A program made the position numbers and the translations under genes. A DNA stretch of 64,000 nt, taken from contig LJCV01000258.1 of NCBI GenBank assembly GCA_001298575.1, positions 1-64,000 on the forward strand, written 5' to 3'. Shown one piece after another: positions 1 through 9,353 of this stretch; within the stretch, counting starts at the first letter, position 1; every line of letters starts with the position of its first letter. The stretch comes from Actinobacteria bacterium OK074. GTDB taxonomy: Bacteria; Actinomycetota; Actinomycetes; Streptomycetales; Streptomycetaceae. The notes beneath the pieces were generated by a model. That model had not been told where the DNA came from. It saw nothing but the letters and a program-made list of their open reading frames with translations, and did not search any database.

Positions 1-45
1 GGGGGGGGGGGGGGGGGGGGGGGGGGGGCGGGGGGGGCCCCCTCC
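1..45. other. Homopolymeric G run at window edge
   Basis: The first 28 bases are all G, followed by C and seven more G before C-rich sequence begins. Further G runs occur at 95-105. No gene is visible before about position 400. Such a run at the very edge is more likely a contig or assembly end effect than biology. Confidence 0.6.
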
Positions 46-220
46 GCCGCGGCACGGCCCGCGCTGGTACGGCGGCGTCCGGCACTGGGGTAGGGGGGGG
101 GGGGGCAGGGGTAGAGGCGGTAGCGGAGGGTGATCGCGTCAGTGCGGCGTTAGGGATGGGCCGCGGCTGATCAAAGAGCCGTATACGGGCGGCGGTTGAC
201 GGGGATTTCGGTCTTAGCGT

Positions 221-352
221 CGGAGCGCCACCCGATCGGAGCGCCATCTGGCCGGAGCGCCCCCTGATCGGAGCGCCCCCTGATCGGGGCAGCCCCCTGA
301 CCGAGGCAGCCCCACGGTCGCGAGGCAACCCGCGATCGAGGCACCCCACGAT
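221..352. repeat. Degenerate 16-17 bp tandem repeat, eight units
   Basis: Eight head-to-tail units start at about 221, 237, 253, 269, 285, 302, 321 and 337. The first four begin CGGAGCGCC and the last three begin CGAGGCA; most end in GAT. Units three and four are identical. The array ends about 50 bp before the aminotransferase-like gene at 402 and probably lies in its 5' leader or promoter. No protein product is supported here. The rest of 46-401 holds nothing else recognisable. Confidence 0.7.
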
Positions 353-401
353 CGCAACCACCCCCACCAGCGGGCCACACCCACCCGCCGAGGAGACGCC
401 C

Positions 402-1760
402 ATGACCACCACCGTGCCCGCACCTGCCCCTGCCCCTGCCCCCACCCCCACGGCCGGCCCCCTCGGCGGCGACCGGCGCACCGATGCCCTCGAAAAGGAC
501 ATCATGCGTTTCCGCACGGTGTCGGGCCCCGACCTGACCACCCGCAACGACGCCTACCTCGCCTGGCAGCTCGACCGCCAACAGGCCGACCTGTGGCCGT
601 ACTTCCGCCACTACGAGACCCCCGCCCTCACCACCCGCGCCACCGTCGTCTCCGACACCGGAGTCGTCACCGACGGCCCCAACTTCGGTGGCCAGGACTA
701 CCTTTCGCTCACCTCCCACCCCGCCGTCCGCGACGCCGCCCACCAGGCCCTGCGCGACTACGGCCCGCTCACCGCCGGTTCCCCCGCGCTGGGCGGCGCG
801 ACCCCGATCAGCCGCGCCCTGGAGGCCGGGCTCGCCGAGGCGCTGCGCACCGAGCACGTGGCGCTCTTCCCCACCGGCTGGGCCTCCGGCTTCGGCACCA
901 TCCGGGCCCTGATGCACCGCCGCGACCACATCCTCCTCGACAAGCTCTCCCACGACTCCCTGCGCCAGGGCGCCGCCGCCAGCGGGGCGACGGTGGAGTT
1001 CTTCCGCCACCTCGACAACGACGCCGTACGACGGCACCTGTCCGGCATCCGCGCGAACGACACCAAGAACGCCGTCCTGGTCGTCACCGAGGGCGTCTTC
1101 TCCATGGACTCCGACACCCCGCACCTGGCCGAACTCCTCGGTGTCTGCCGGGAGTTCGGGGCCCAGCTGATGGTCGACGTGGCCCACGACTTCGGCGCCA
1201 TGGGCGAGCACGGTGGCGGGCAGCCGGAGGTGCACGGGATCCTCGGCGAGGTCGACTTCGTCGTCGGCGCCTTCTCCAAGACCTTCGCCACCACCGGCGG
1301 CTTCCTGGCCACCCCGTCCGCCTCCGCGCGGGAGTTCGTGCGGATGTTCGGCGGCCCGCAGACCTTCTCCAGCGCCATCACGCCCGTACAGACCGCGGTC
1401 GCCCTCGCCGCGCTCGGCGTCGTCACCTCGCCGGAGGGCGCCCGGCGCCGGGCGGCGGTCGCGGCCGTCGCCACCCGGCTGCGCGCGGGGCTGACCGCCC
1501 GCGGTCTGGAGGTCATGGGCGACGTGGTCTGCCCGGTCGTCCCCGTCCTCATCGGGGACACCCCTACGGGCCGTACGGCCTCGGGTCTCATCGCCCGCGC
1601 CGGGCTCGTCGCCCACCTCGTCGAGCAGCCCGCGGTAGCCTCCGACGCGGCCCGCTTCCGCATGCAGGCCATGGCCGACCACACCGACGACGACGTCGAC
1701 ACCGCGATCGACATCCTCGACACCTGCATCCGCGAGGCCCGGCGGACGACCGCCCGCTGA
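402..1760 (+). CDS. Alpha-oxoamine synthase family PLP enzyme (class I/II aminotransferase fold)
   Basis: A 452-residue fold-type I PLP enzyme of the family containing 8-amino-7-oxononanoate synthase, 2-amino-3-ketobutyrate CoA ligase and serine palmitoyltransferase. These enzymes condense an amino acid with an acyl-CoA and release CO2. Visible signatures are the YLSLTSHPAV entry motif, the D-V-A-H-D cofactor region, and GAFSKTFATTGG with the probable Schiff-base lysine. The first ~20 residues are Pro/Ala low complexity, as is common in Streptomyces. The start ATG is preceded by GAGGAG. It stands alone and converges with the ABC genes, so the substrate cannot be deduced. A biotin role is not supported because no bio genes are nearby. 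Confidence 0.8.
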   Translation: MTTTVPAPAPAPAPTPTAGPLGGDRRTDALEKDIMRFRTVSGPDLTTRNDAYLAWQLDRQQADLWPYFRHYETPALTTRATVVSDTGVVTDGPNFGGQDYLSLTSHPAVRDAAHQALRDYGPLTAGSPALGGATPISRALEAGLAEALRTEHVALFPTGWASGFGTIRALMHRRDHILLDKLSHDSLRQGAAASGATVEFFRHLDNDAVRRHLSGIRANDTKNAVLVVTEGVFSMDSDTPHLAELLGVCREFGAQLMVDVAHDFGAMGEHGGGQPEVHGILGEVDFVVGAFSKTFATTGGFLATPSASAREFVRMFGGPQTFSSAITPVQTAVALAALGVVTSPEGARRRAAVAAVATRLRAGLTARGLEVMGDVVCPVVPVLIGDTPTGRTASGLIARAGLVAHLVEQPAVASDAARFRMQAMADHTDDDVDTAIDILDTCIREARRTTAR

Positions 1761-1777
1761 GGGCCCCGCGGGTGCCG

Positions 1778-1796
1778 CCACCGGCTCAGCCGGTGG
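1778..1796. terminator. Convergent hairpin terminator
   Basis: CCACCGGC and GCCGGTGG form a perfect 8-bp stem with a 3-nt loop. The loop carries the stop codon of the minus-strand ABC gene, and the hairpin lies 17 bases after the plus-strand PLP enzyme stop. There is no U-tract, which is usual for Streptomyces terminators. Confidence 0.5.
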
Positions 1797-3141
1797 TCCC
1801 GGACCCGCCGTCGTCGTCCTGGTCCAGGCGGTACTCCTGCGGCTCCGCGTCGTAGGAGTACAGCTCGGCGTAGCGGCCCCAGTCGGTGGCCGTCTCCAGC
1901 TGGGCGGTGACCTGTTCGCTGGTGAAGTGGTGGGCGAGGAGGTCGCGGAAGAAGCCGGCGCGCAGGGGCCTGCCGGGGTGCTGGTGCAGGCTGCGGGCGA
2001 TCAGCTGGACCAGCGGGGCCCGCATGACCGCCGCCGCGAAGATCTTCTTCGACTCCTGGACGTCCGCGCCCGCGAAGGCGGTGCCCGCCTCGGTGAGCAG
2101 CAGGTCGTCGCCGCCGAGGGTGGTGAAGCCGAGCAGGTCGAGGGCGTCGACCTGGGGGAGCAGGTCGTCGACCTCCAGGCCGAGGTCGTCGGCGAGTTCG
2201 GCGAGGTCGCAGCGGCCACCCTGGTGGGCCACCATCTCGGCCAGGCCGGACAGCCCGTCGACGCTGGCCCGCGGCAGCGGGGTGTTGGCCGGGGTGCGCT
2301 TGTCCAGCTCAATTCCCTCCGCCCGGCCGGGAGTTCGGCCCTCCTTCTGGCGGCCGGTCATGGTCCGGTAGACGCGGTCGATGAGATCCTCGAAGGCGTC
2401 CGAGGTACGGTCGCGGGGGCGGTCGAGGCCGACCTCGAAGACCTCGCGGATGGTGCCGTAGGGGCGGGCGCCGAGGACGACGATCCGGTCGGCCATCAGC
2501 ACCGCCTCCTCGATGTTGTGCGTGACCAGCACGATCGCCCGGGTCGGGAACTGGCCCGACTCCCACAGCTCCATCAGCTCGCCGCGCAGATTCTCGGCGG
2601 TCAGGACGTCGAGGGCGGAGAACGGCTCGTCCATCATCAGCACGTCCGGCTCGACGACCAACGCCCGTGCGAAGCCCACGCGTTGCCGCATCCCGCCGGA
2701 CAACTCCTTCGGATACGCCGACTCGAAGCCGTCCAGGCCGATGAGGTCGATGGCCTGACGGGCGGACTCGGCGCGCTCCTTGGGACCAACCCCCTTGGCC
2801 TCCAGGCCGAGTTCGACGTTCTGCTGCACGGTCAGCCAGGGCAGCAGCGCGAAGGTCTGGAAGACCATGGCCGTACCCGGGTTGGCGCCGGTGAGCGGGG
2901 TGTTCTTGTACGTGACGGTGCCGGAACTGGCGGGTACGAGACCGGCCAGGCAGCGCAGCAGCGTCGACTTGCCCGAGCCCGACTTGCCGAGCAGCGCGAC
3001 GACTTCGCCCGCGCGGACCTGGAGGTCGATGCCGGACAGGACGGGCAGTTCGCCGTCGGCACCCGCGTAGGACTTGGTCAACCCGACGGTCTCGAGGAGC
3101 AGTTCACCGTCGGTAAGGGTGGGAGTGGTGGTCATCGCCAT
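1786..3141 (-). CDS. ABC transporter ATP-binding protein, nitrate/sulfonate/bicarbonate type, with C-terminal AAA-associated domain
   Basis: About 451 residues. The N-terminal half is an ABC ATPase: Walker A GKSGSGKST, signature LSGGMRQR, Walker B DVLMMDEPF, and a switch His in VTHN. The C-terminal ~150 residues form the AAA-associated winged-helix-like domain found on some NrtD/SsuB-like ATPases. I chose the ATG at 3141 because GGAG lies 6 nt upstream; a TTG at 3153 would also be in frame. It follows the fused permease gene after a 34-nt gap, so the two form an operon. No periplasmic binding protein is adjacent, so the substrate (oxyanion, sulfonate or similar) is unknown. Confidence 0.88.
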   Translation of the reverse strand: MAMTTTPTLTDGELLLETVGLTKSYAGADGELPVLSGIDLQVRAGEVVALLGKSGSGKSTLLRCLAGLVPASSGTVTYKNTPLTGANPGTAMVFQTFALLPWLTVQQNVELGLEAKGVGPKERAESARQAIDLIGLDGFESAYPKELSGGMRQRVGFARALVVEPDVLMMDEPFSALDVLTAENLRGELMELWESGQFPTRAIVLVTHNIEEAVLMADRIVVLGARPYGTIREVFEVGLDRPRDRTSDAFEDLIDRVYRTMTGRQKEGRTPGRAEGIELDKRTPANTPLPRASVDGLSGLAEMVAHQGGRCDLAELADDLGLEVDDLLPQVDALDLLGFTTLGGDDLLLTEAGTAFAGADVQESKKIFAAAVMRAPLVQLIARSLHQHPGRPLRAGFFRDLLAHHFTSEQVTAQLETATDWGRYAELYSYDAEPQEYRLDQDDDGGSGTTG

Positions 3142-3175
3142 GGCTGGCTCCAAGTGCTGTGCTGTGGAGGGAAGT

Positions 3176-4936
3176 TCAGAGGGAGTAGCGCGACTCGGCC
3201 AGCCGGTACAGGCGGCGCCAGAAGAAGCGGTTCAGGCAGACGACGTAGAGGCTCATCACCGCGACGCCCGCGATCAGCTGGGGGAAGTCGCCGTGCTCGG
3301 TGGCCTGCGCGATGTAGGCGCCGAGGCCGGTCGCCACCAGCGTCGTACCGCCGAAGCCGACGACCTCGGAGACGATCGAGGCGTTCCAGGCACCGCCCGA
3401 GGCGGTGATCCCGCCGGTGACGTACGACGGGAAGATCCCGGGGATGATCAGCCGCTTCCAGCGCTGCCAGCCCCGCACGCCCAAGTCGTCCATGGCCTCG
3501 CGCAGGTCGGAGGGGATGGCCATGGCACCGGCGATGGAGTTGAACAGGATGTACCACTGGGCGCCGAGCGCCATGAGGAACACGCCGCCGATGTTGATGC
3601 TCAGCCCCGTCTTCAGGAAGAACCAAACGGCCAGCGGGAAAAGGAAGTTGGCGGGGAAGGAGGCCAGCACCTGCACCACGGGCTGCGCGATGCGGGTCAG
3701 CTTCGGCGAGAACCCGATCTTCACGCCGACCGGCACCCAGACCAGGGTCGCGACGGTGACCAGCACGACGACCCGGGCGAGGGTGGCGAGCCCGAGCAGC
3801 AGCGGTTCGCCGAACACGCCGAGCCCGGTGCGGTCGTAGAGGTAGTGGCCGAGGTCGACGAGCCCCCACAGGATCAGCCCGCCGGCGACGACGGTGAAGG
3901 CGATGTCCCCGGTGCGCTGCCGGGCGCGGTCGACGACGAACGACCGGTCGTCGACACCGAGGAGGCGCCCCGCCCGGCCCAGGGCCTGCCCGGCGGGACG
4001 CAGTGCGCGGCCCAGGAGTCGGGGCCAGTGCGAGCGGCGCAGAAAGTCCAGGACGTACGACCGCTGCACCTCACTGGCCTCGGACTGCTCGTTCTTGAAA
4101 CGCTCGGCCCAGGCGGTCAGCGGGCGCCAGAACAGGAAGTTCACGCCGATGACCATGACCGCCATGGTGAGGATGGCCCAGCCGACCTTGCCGAGGTCGC
4201 CGGCGGCGATGGCGGCACCGGCGTAACTGCCCACGCCGGGAAGGGCGTAGTCGTTGTCGCCGAGGGTGACGGCCTCGGAGGCGACGAGGAAGAACCAGCC
4301 GCCGCCGAAGCTCATCATGCCGTTCCAGACCAGGCCGATCATCCCGGAGGGCAGTTCCACCTTCCAGAACCGCATCCAGCGGGTGAAGCCGAACGACCGT
4401 GACAGCTCGTCGAGTTCGCGGGGGAGCGAGGTGAGCGAGTAGTAGAAGCTGAACGTCATGTTCCACGCCTGCGAGGTGAAGATCGCGAAGATCGAGGCGC
4501 ACTCCAGGCCCAGCATCGAGCCGGGGAACAGGGCGACGAACCCGGTCACGGCCACCGTCAGGAAGGCGAGGACGGGGACGGACTGGAGGATGTCCAGCGC
4601 CGGGATCAGGATCCGTTCCAGGCGGCGGGACTTCGCGGCCGTGTAGGCGTAGACGAAGGTGAAGACGGTGGACAGGGCGAGTGCGACGAACATGCGCAGC
4701 AGGGAACGGGCCGCGTCGTAGGGGAGTTGGCCGACGCCGGTGTCCACGTGGGTGGAGCGGCTGGGGGTGAAGGAGACCGTGGTCCCCTTCCCGACCCGCA
4801 GGGCGAGGTAGAGCAGCACCAGCACGGCGGCGGCGACCACCACGTCCACCCACGAGAAACGGGACAGCCGGCCCGCGAACCGGGCGGAGAACGACGACCG
4901 GGTGGCGGGCGGGGGTGTGCTCGTCCGGAACGACAT
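3176..4936 (-). CDS. ABC transporter permease with two fused BPD-type domains
   Basis: About 586 residues containing two copies of the binding-protein-dependent permease domain. The first has the EAA-like loop ELSRSFGFTRWMRFWKVELP; the second has REAMDDLGVRGWQRWKRLIIPG. Most family members are single-domain subunits, so this is a natural fusion giving a complete membrane half from one gene. The ATG at 4936 is preceded by GGAGG at 8 nt; a GTG at 4957 is in frame but has no ribosome site. It is the first gene of the operon with the ATPase at 1786-3141. Together they resemble nitrate/sulfonate/bicarbonate uptake systems. Confidence 0.85.
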   Translation of the reverse strand: MSFRTSTPPPATRSSFSARFAGRLSRFSWVDVVVAAAVLVLLYLALRVGKGTTVSFTPSRSTHVDTGVGQLPYDAARSLLRMFVALALSTVFTFVYAYTAAKSRRLERILIPALDILQSVPVLAFLTVAVTGFVALFPGSMLGLECASIFAIFTSQAWNMTFSFYYSLTSLPRELDELSRSFGFTRWMRFWKVELPSGMIGLVWNGMMSFGGGWFFLVASEAVTLGDNDYALPGVGSYAGAAIAAGDLGKVGWAILTMAVMVIGVNFLFWRPLTAWAERFKNEQSEASEVQRSYVLDFLRRSHWPRLLGRALRPAGQALGRAGRLLGVDDRSFVVDRARQRTGDIAFTVVAGGLILWGLVDLGHYLYDRTGLGVFGEPLLLGLATLARVVVLVTVATLVWVPVGVKIGFSPKLTRIAQPVVQVLASFPANFLFPLAVWFFLKTGLSINIGGVFLMALGAQWYILFNSIAGAMAIPSDLREAMDDLGVRGWQRWKRLIIPGIFPSYVTGGITASGGAWNASIVSEVVGFGGTTLVATGLGAYIAQATEHGDFPQLIAGVAVMSLYVVCLNRFFWRRLYRLAESRYSL

Positions 4937-5109
4937 CACAGGAACCTCCAGCCGCACGGCACGACGACCGGAGGGCGGTGCGCGGGCGCGGCGAGAAAAG
5001 GGTGGTGAGGAGGGAGAAGGGGGCGCTACGGGCCGGGGGGCGCCCCGGGGGCAGCGGAGTCCGTCACGGCTGGGGCCGCGGCCGTATGGGCACGCGGGAC
5101 CGCATGGCT

Positions 5110-5145
5110 GTGGTGGCCGTGGTAGCCGTGGTGGCCGTCATGGCC
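5110..5145. repeat. Four-copy 9-bp tandem repeat in a 520-bp gene-free gap
   Basis: GTGGTGGCC, GTGGTAGCC, GTGGTGGCC and GTCATGGCC lie head to tail. They sit in the gap between the divergent ABC permease (start 4936) and the TerC-like gene (start 5461). I found no convincing coding region in 4937-5460; short open frames there are low-complexity Thr/Ala or Arg/Pro translations. Both promoters must lie here, but I could not assign -35/-10 boxes. Confidence 0.55.
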
Positions 5146-5460
5146 GGAAGTGAATCAGAGACCTCGGCGACTGCCGTGGAGGCAGCGGCATGGACTGGGT
5201 GGGTCGATATCCACGGGTGCCTCCGTTCGGTGGTGTCGTTCCGGTGGTGGACAGGCGGGTGCCGTGCCGACAGGTAGTGTGCCGCTTCTTGCGTGGATAC
5301 GCAAATAGTGGTCCGGGGGCGGCGGTGTCGGAGTGCGTGCCCGACACCCCGGCGACAGCCGGACATGGTAGACAACGCCGTTGGGGGAACGGGTCGTTGG
5401 CGTCTTACGCATCACGTCGAGCCCGTACGGAGACGGAAACGGAAACGGAATGAGTGGCCC

Positions 5461-6564
5461 GTGCTTCTGAAGACCTTTCGCTGGTCGTTCGTGGTCACCG
5501 CGGTCGGCCTGGCCGCGGGCGTGCTCTACGACGGCTGGGCGGCCCTCGGGATCGTGGCGATCCTCGCCGTGCTGGAGGTGTCGCTGTCGTTCGACAACGC
5601 GGTGGTCAACGCCGGGGTCCTGAAAACGATGTCGGCCTTCTGGCAGAAGATCTTCCTGACGGTGGGCGTCCTGATCGCGGTCTTCGGGATGCGGCTGGCG
5701 TTCCCGGTGGTCATCGTCGCCGTCACGGCCAGGAAGAACCCGGTCGACGCGGTCGACCTGGCGCTGACCGACAAGGACCAGTACCAGCAGCTGGTCACCG
5801 ACGCCCACCCGGCAATCGCGGCCTTCGGCGGCATGTTCCTGCTGATGATCTTCCTGGACTTCATCTTCGAGGACCGGGACATCCAGTGGCTGTCCTGGCT
5901 GGAACGCCCGCTGGCCAAGCTGGGCAAGGTCGACATGCTGTCGGTCTGCATCGCCCTCGTCGTCCTGCTGATCACGTCCTTCACCTTCGCCACCCAGGCC
6001 CACCAGCACGGCGGCACCCACGCCGACAAGGCGCAGACGGTCCTGGCCGCGGGCATCGCGGGCCTGATCACGTACCTGGTGGTCGGCGGCCTGTCGGGCT
6101 ACTTCGAGGACCGCTTGGAGGACGACGAGGAGGCAGCCGAAGGAGGGGCCAAGTCGGCGGTGCTGCTGGCGGGCCGGGCGGCGTTCTTCATGTTCCTCTA
6201 CCTGGAGGTCCTGGACGCGTCGTTCTCCTTCGACGGCGTGATCGGCGCCTTCGCCATCACCAACGACATCGTCCTGATGGCGCTGGGCCTCGGCATCGGC
6301 GCGATGTACGTCCGCTCACTGACGGTCTACCTGGTCCGCCAGGGCACCCTCGACGACTACGTCTACCTGGAACACGGCGCCCACTACGCGATCGGCGCCC
6401 TCGCCGTGATCCTCATGGTCACCATCCAGTACGAGATCAACGAGGTCATCACCGGCCTCGTGGGTGTTGTCCTGATCGGCTGGTCCTTCTGGTCCTCGGT
6501 CCGCCGTAATCGGGGGTTGGCGGAGGAGGAGGAGGGGGAGCGGGAAGCGGTTACGGTGCGGTAG
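5461..6564 (+). CDS. DUF475/TerC-like integral membrane protein
   Basis: About 367 residues and seven to nine hydrophobic segments. The family hallmarks are acidic residues inside membrane segments: EVSLSFDNAVVNAGV near the N-terminus and LEVLDASFSFDGVIGAFA in the second half, an internal repeat typical of TerC-type proteins. TerC-like proteins are linked to metal (Mn/tellurium) handling or export; the DUF475 branch has no firm function. I chose the GTG at 5461 (MLLKTFRWSF), which begins just before the first membrane segment; only a weak GGAA lies upstream. The C-terminus is a short acidic tail. It is monocistronic, divergent from the ABC operon. Confidence 0.8.
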   Translation: MLLKTFRWSFVVTAVGLAAGVLYDGWAALGIVAILAVLEVSLSFDNAVVNAGVLKTMSAFWQKIFLTVGVLIAVFGMRLAFPVVIVAVTARKNPVDAVDLALTDKDQYQQLVTDAHPAIAAFGGMFLLMIFLDFIFEDRDIQWLSWLERPLAKLGKVDMLSVCIALVVLLITSFTFATQAHQHGGTHADKAQTVLAAGIAGLITYLVVGGLSGYFEDRLEDDEEAAEGGAKSAVLLAGRAAFFMFLYLEVLDASFSFDGVIGAFAITNDIVLMALGLGIGAMYVRSLTVYLVRQGTLDDYVYLEHGAHYAIGALAVILMVTIQYEINEVITGLVGVVLIGWSFWSSVRRNRGLAEEEEGEREAVTVR

Positions 6565-6652
6565 CGGGGCGGGGTGCCGTAGCCGGGCGGGGCCGGACAT
6601 GACGAGGGCGGAGCCCGAAAGCCCCGCCCGAACCCCACCGAGCCAACCCGCC

Positions 6653-7084
6653 TCACGGCCAAACAAGGCAATACGGCTGATGCCCCGCCTCATGCAACCG
6701 ATGGCTGAAGTCCTGCCATTCCCGCAGCAGTTGGTACAAGTTGAACGCATCGCGAGGTCCGCCCCGGTCCGGCACCGTCGACCAGATGAAGGCCGCCGCG
6801 CCCACCGCCTCCTCGCCGATTCCGCGCAGGGGGTCGACGACCGTCATGGGGAGCTTGACCACCGCGTAGTCGGGGTGCAGGACGACCAGTTCGAGGGGCG
6901 GGACCTTGTGGAGGGGTACGCCTTCGATGCCCGTCAGGACCATCGCGGCCATCGTCTCCGGCTTGATCTTGGTGAACATGCCGCCCATGCCCAGCTCGTC
7001 GCCGCCGAGTTCCTCGGGGCGCATCGAGATCGGGACGCGGGCCGCCGTGGCGCCGTCCGGCGCGCCGAAGTATTTGTACGTCAC
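6653..7084 (-). CDS. Conserved hypothetical protein
   Basis: About 143 residues from a GTG start (MTYKYFGAPDG). The frame stays open further upstream, but that extension is low-complexity Gly/Arg/Gln, so the true start is probably 7084, with GGTGGGG just before it. The product is soluble, has no signal peptide, and shows ordered sequence such as PLELVVLHPDYAVVKLP, AFIWSTVPDR and NLYQLLREWQDFSHRLHEAGH. I do not recognise a catalytic motif. It converges with the TerC-like gene and faces away from hemL. Confidence 0.6.
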   Translation of the reverse strand: MTYKYFGAPDGATAARVPISMRPEELGGDELGMGGMFTKIKPETMAAMVLTGIEGVPLHKVPPLELVVLHPDYAVVKLPMTVVDPLRGIGEEAVGAAAFIWSTVPDRGGPRDAFNLYQLLREWQDFSHRLHEAGHQPYCLVWP

Positions 7085-7958
7085 CCCCACCCGACCACCA
7101 TTCCCGCTCCCGTCCCGCAGCCGCTCGACCCGTCGGCCGAACCGCTCGGGGTCACCGCTCTGCACACCCTGCCTGTCCTGTACGCCAGGTATGCCCTGCG
7201 CGCCGCTTTGTCCGACGCCCTGCACGCTGCCCGGCAGAGCTGAACCCTGGGGGCGTGTCTCGGTCGTCTCCTCCGCGTCGCGCCGGTGCCTTCCCCGCCG
7301 GGCACGCCGAGGACCCAGGTCGTCAGTCCCCTCGCCCAGTCCGCCACCGCGATGCATATCTCCACCCGACTGCTTTTCTAGGATGCGTGGCCCCCGCCGC
7401 GCAACCCGATCATCGTGTCAGTGACCTCCCCCACGTCCGGCCGCCGAAACGTGCGTCCAAACACCAGTCCGCGGGAAAAAATCACGGCTTCGACACCGTC
7501 GATCAGTGCGCGTCGGCCGGGCCGTCCGCACGGTGCCGCCAAGCTCCGTCCGTCCGTACGACGCCCCGGTTCTCCTCTTCTCCTCCTTACCTCTCAGTCT
7601 CTCAGACGTATCCGAGCTGACGTGCGCTCATTCGGGGAGGGAACAAGGAGGTATCCCACAGCTTCCCGAGGGTTCCCGCGGGGGGTGCCAGGGGAGCCCC
7701 GAAACATCTGCGGGTCCCCGGGGAGCCACGGGCAGGTTCCCACGCGTTCCCGTGAACCCCCACAGCTCCCTGCGGCTTCCCACAGGTCCACCGCGGCTTC
7801 GCACAGCCGCCCGAAGACCGGCCGGCCCCCGACGAGGGGAGCACCCCGGGCCGCAACGCACCCGCAACCCCGCCCACCCCCTGGCCTACGCTGAGGGAAT
7901 CACCAGCGAGGAGCCGGAGAAGTCCCGTACATCCGAGAAGTCGGAGAATCAGCAGGTC
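7085..7958. other. Long hemL upstream region with repeated TTCCC/CACAG words
   Basis: About 870 bp without a credible gene. Between 7650 and 7810 the sequence repeatedly uses short words: CCCACAGCTTCCC, GTTCCCGCGG, GTTCCCACGCGTTCCC, CCACAGCTCCC, CTTCCCACAGG. They are not a clean tandem array. The hemL frame is open through this stretch, but its translation is Arg/Gly/Pro low complexity unlike any HemL N-terminus. The region may hold the hemL promoter and a leader; no box could be assigned. Confidence 0.4.
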
Positions 7959-9353
7959 ATGAGCGAACGACCCCAGCACCCCGAGGCGGCAGCCGCCTCG
8001 GCCGCGGCGGCAGTGCCCCCGCCACCCCCGCCGTCCCCGCCGTACCCCTACCCCTATGACGCCCCCGTCTCCCAGGGCCTCTTCGACCGTGCCGCGGCCG
8101 TCACCCCCGGTGGCGTCAACTCCCCGGTGCGGGCCTTCCGGGCCGTCGGCGGCACCCCCCGGTTCATGGTCTCCGGCAAGGGCGCGTACCTCACCGACGC
8201 GGACGGGCGCGACTACGTCGACCTGATCTGCTCCTGGGGGCCGATGATCCTGGGGCACTCGCGCCCCGAGGTGATCGCCGCCGTCCAGGACGCCGTCTTG
8301 CGCGGCACCTCCTTCGGTACGCCCGGCGAGGGCGAGGTCGCGCTCGCCGAGGAGATGGTCGCCCGGATCGCTCCGCTCGACCAGGTGCGGCTCGTCTCCA
8401 GCGGCACCGAGGCCACCATGTCCGCGATCCGGCTCGCCCGCGGGTTCACCGGGCGCGCCAAGATCGTGAAGTTCGCCGGGTGTTACCACGGTCACGTCGA
8501 CGCGCTCCTCGCCGCCGCCGGGTCCGGTCTCGCCACCTTCGCGCTGCCCGACACCCCGGGTGTCACGGGCGCCCAGGCCGGCGACACCATCGTCCTGCCC
8601 TACAACGACCTCGACGCCGTCCGCGCCGCCTTCGCCGCCCACCCCGGCGAGATCGCCTGCGTCATCACCGAAGCCTCCCCGGGCAACATGGGCGTCGTCC
8701 CGCCCGTCGACGGGTTCAACCAGGGCCTCAAGAACCTGTGCACGAGCAACGGCGCGCTGTACATCTCCGACGAGGTCATGACCGGCTTCCGCACCAGTCG
8801 CTCCGGCTGGTACGGCATCGACGGCGTCGCCCCCGACCTCATGACCTTCGGCAAGGTCATGGGCGGCGGCTTCCCCGCCGCCGCGTTCGGCGGCCGGGCC
8901 GACGTCATGGCGCACCTCGCGCCCGTCGGGCCCGTCTACCAGGCCGGCACCCTCTCCGGGAACCCCGTCGCCACCGCCGCCGGTCTCGCCCAGCTGCGCC
9001 TGCTCGACGACGCCGCCTACGCCAGGATCGACGCCGTATCGGCCGAGATCCAGGGGCTGGTCACCGCCGCGCTCAGCAAGGAAGGCGTCGCCCACCGGGT
9101 GCAGCACGCCTCCAACATGTTCTCGGTCTTCTTCACCGACCGGCCCGTCCTCACCTACGAGGACGCGAAGGCGCAGGAGTCCTTCCGGTTCACCGCCTTC
9201 TTCCACTCCTTCCTCTCCCAGGGCGTCTACCTGCCGCCCTCCTCCTTCGAGGCGTGGTTCGTGTCCACGGCCCACGACGACCGCGCGGTCCAGCGCATCG
9301 CCGACGCCCTCCCGGCGGCGGCCCGAGCAGCGGCGGAGGCGACCGCGGCATGA
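7959..9353 (+). CDS. hemL: Glutamate-1-semialdehyde 2,1-aminomutase
   Basis: Converts glutamate-1-semialdehyde to 5-aminolevulinate in the C5 route to haem, vitamin B12 and other tetrapyrroles. Fold-type I PLP enzyme; visible signatures are [24 protein letters not shown] at the entry, [33 protein letters not shown] and [12 protein letters not shown] with the PLP lysine. The predicted 464 residues exceed the usual ~430 because of a Pro/Ala/Tyr-rich N-terminal segment; the ATG at 7959 is the best available start, with a weak AGCAGG upstream. Its stop overlaps the ATG of the following phosphatase gene by 4 nt (ATGA), so the two are co-translated. The same gene order is known in S. coelicolor. 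Confidence 0.93.
   Translation: MSERPQHPEAAAASAAAAVPPPPPPSPPYPYPYDAPVSQGLFDRAAAVTPGGVNSPVRAFRAVGGTPRFMVSGKGAYLTDADGRDYVDLICSWGPMILGHSRPEVIAAVQDAVLRGTSFGTPGEGEVALAEEMVARIAPLDQVRLVSSGTEATMSAIRLARGFTGRAKIVKFAGCYHGHVDALLAAAGSGLATFALPDTPGVTGAQAGDTIVLPYNDLDAVRAAFAAHPGEIACVITEASPGNMGVVPPVDGFNQGLKNLCTSNGALYISDEVMTGFRTSRSGWYGIDGVAPDLMTFGKVMGGGFPAAAFGGRADVMAHLAPVGPVYQAGTLSGNPVATAAGLAQLRLLDDAAYARIDAVSAEIQGLVTAALSKEGVAHRVQHASNMFSVFFTDRPVLTYEDAKAQESFRFTAFFHSFLSQGVYLPPSSFEAWFVSTAHDDRAVQRIADALPAAARAAAEATAA

Noticed and set aside
1-45. Poly-G as a regulatory or telomeric feature
   Set aside because: A homopolymer at the exact window edge is more easily explained as an assembly end.
171-1781. Long minus-strand frame over the PLP enzyme
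   Set aside because: Composition is Gly/Arg/Val-rich without motifs; the plus-strand frame has PLP-enzyme signatures.
5064-5375. Minus-strand 103-codon frame upstream of the ABC operon, considered as a binding protein or leader peptide
   Set aside because: It is a Thr/Ala repeat and Arg/Pro sequence without signal peptide; no typical Streptomyces leader-peptide motif was found.
7506-7958. N-terminal extension of HemL
   Set aside because: Open in frame, but low complexity and unlike HemL; the start at 7959 is already longer than usual.
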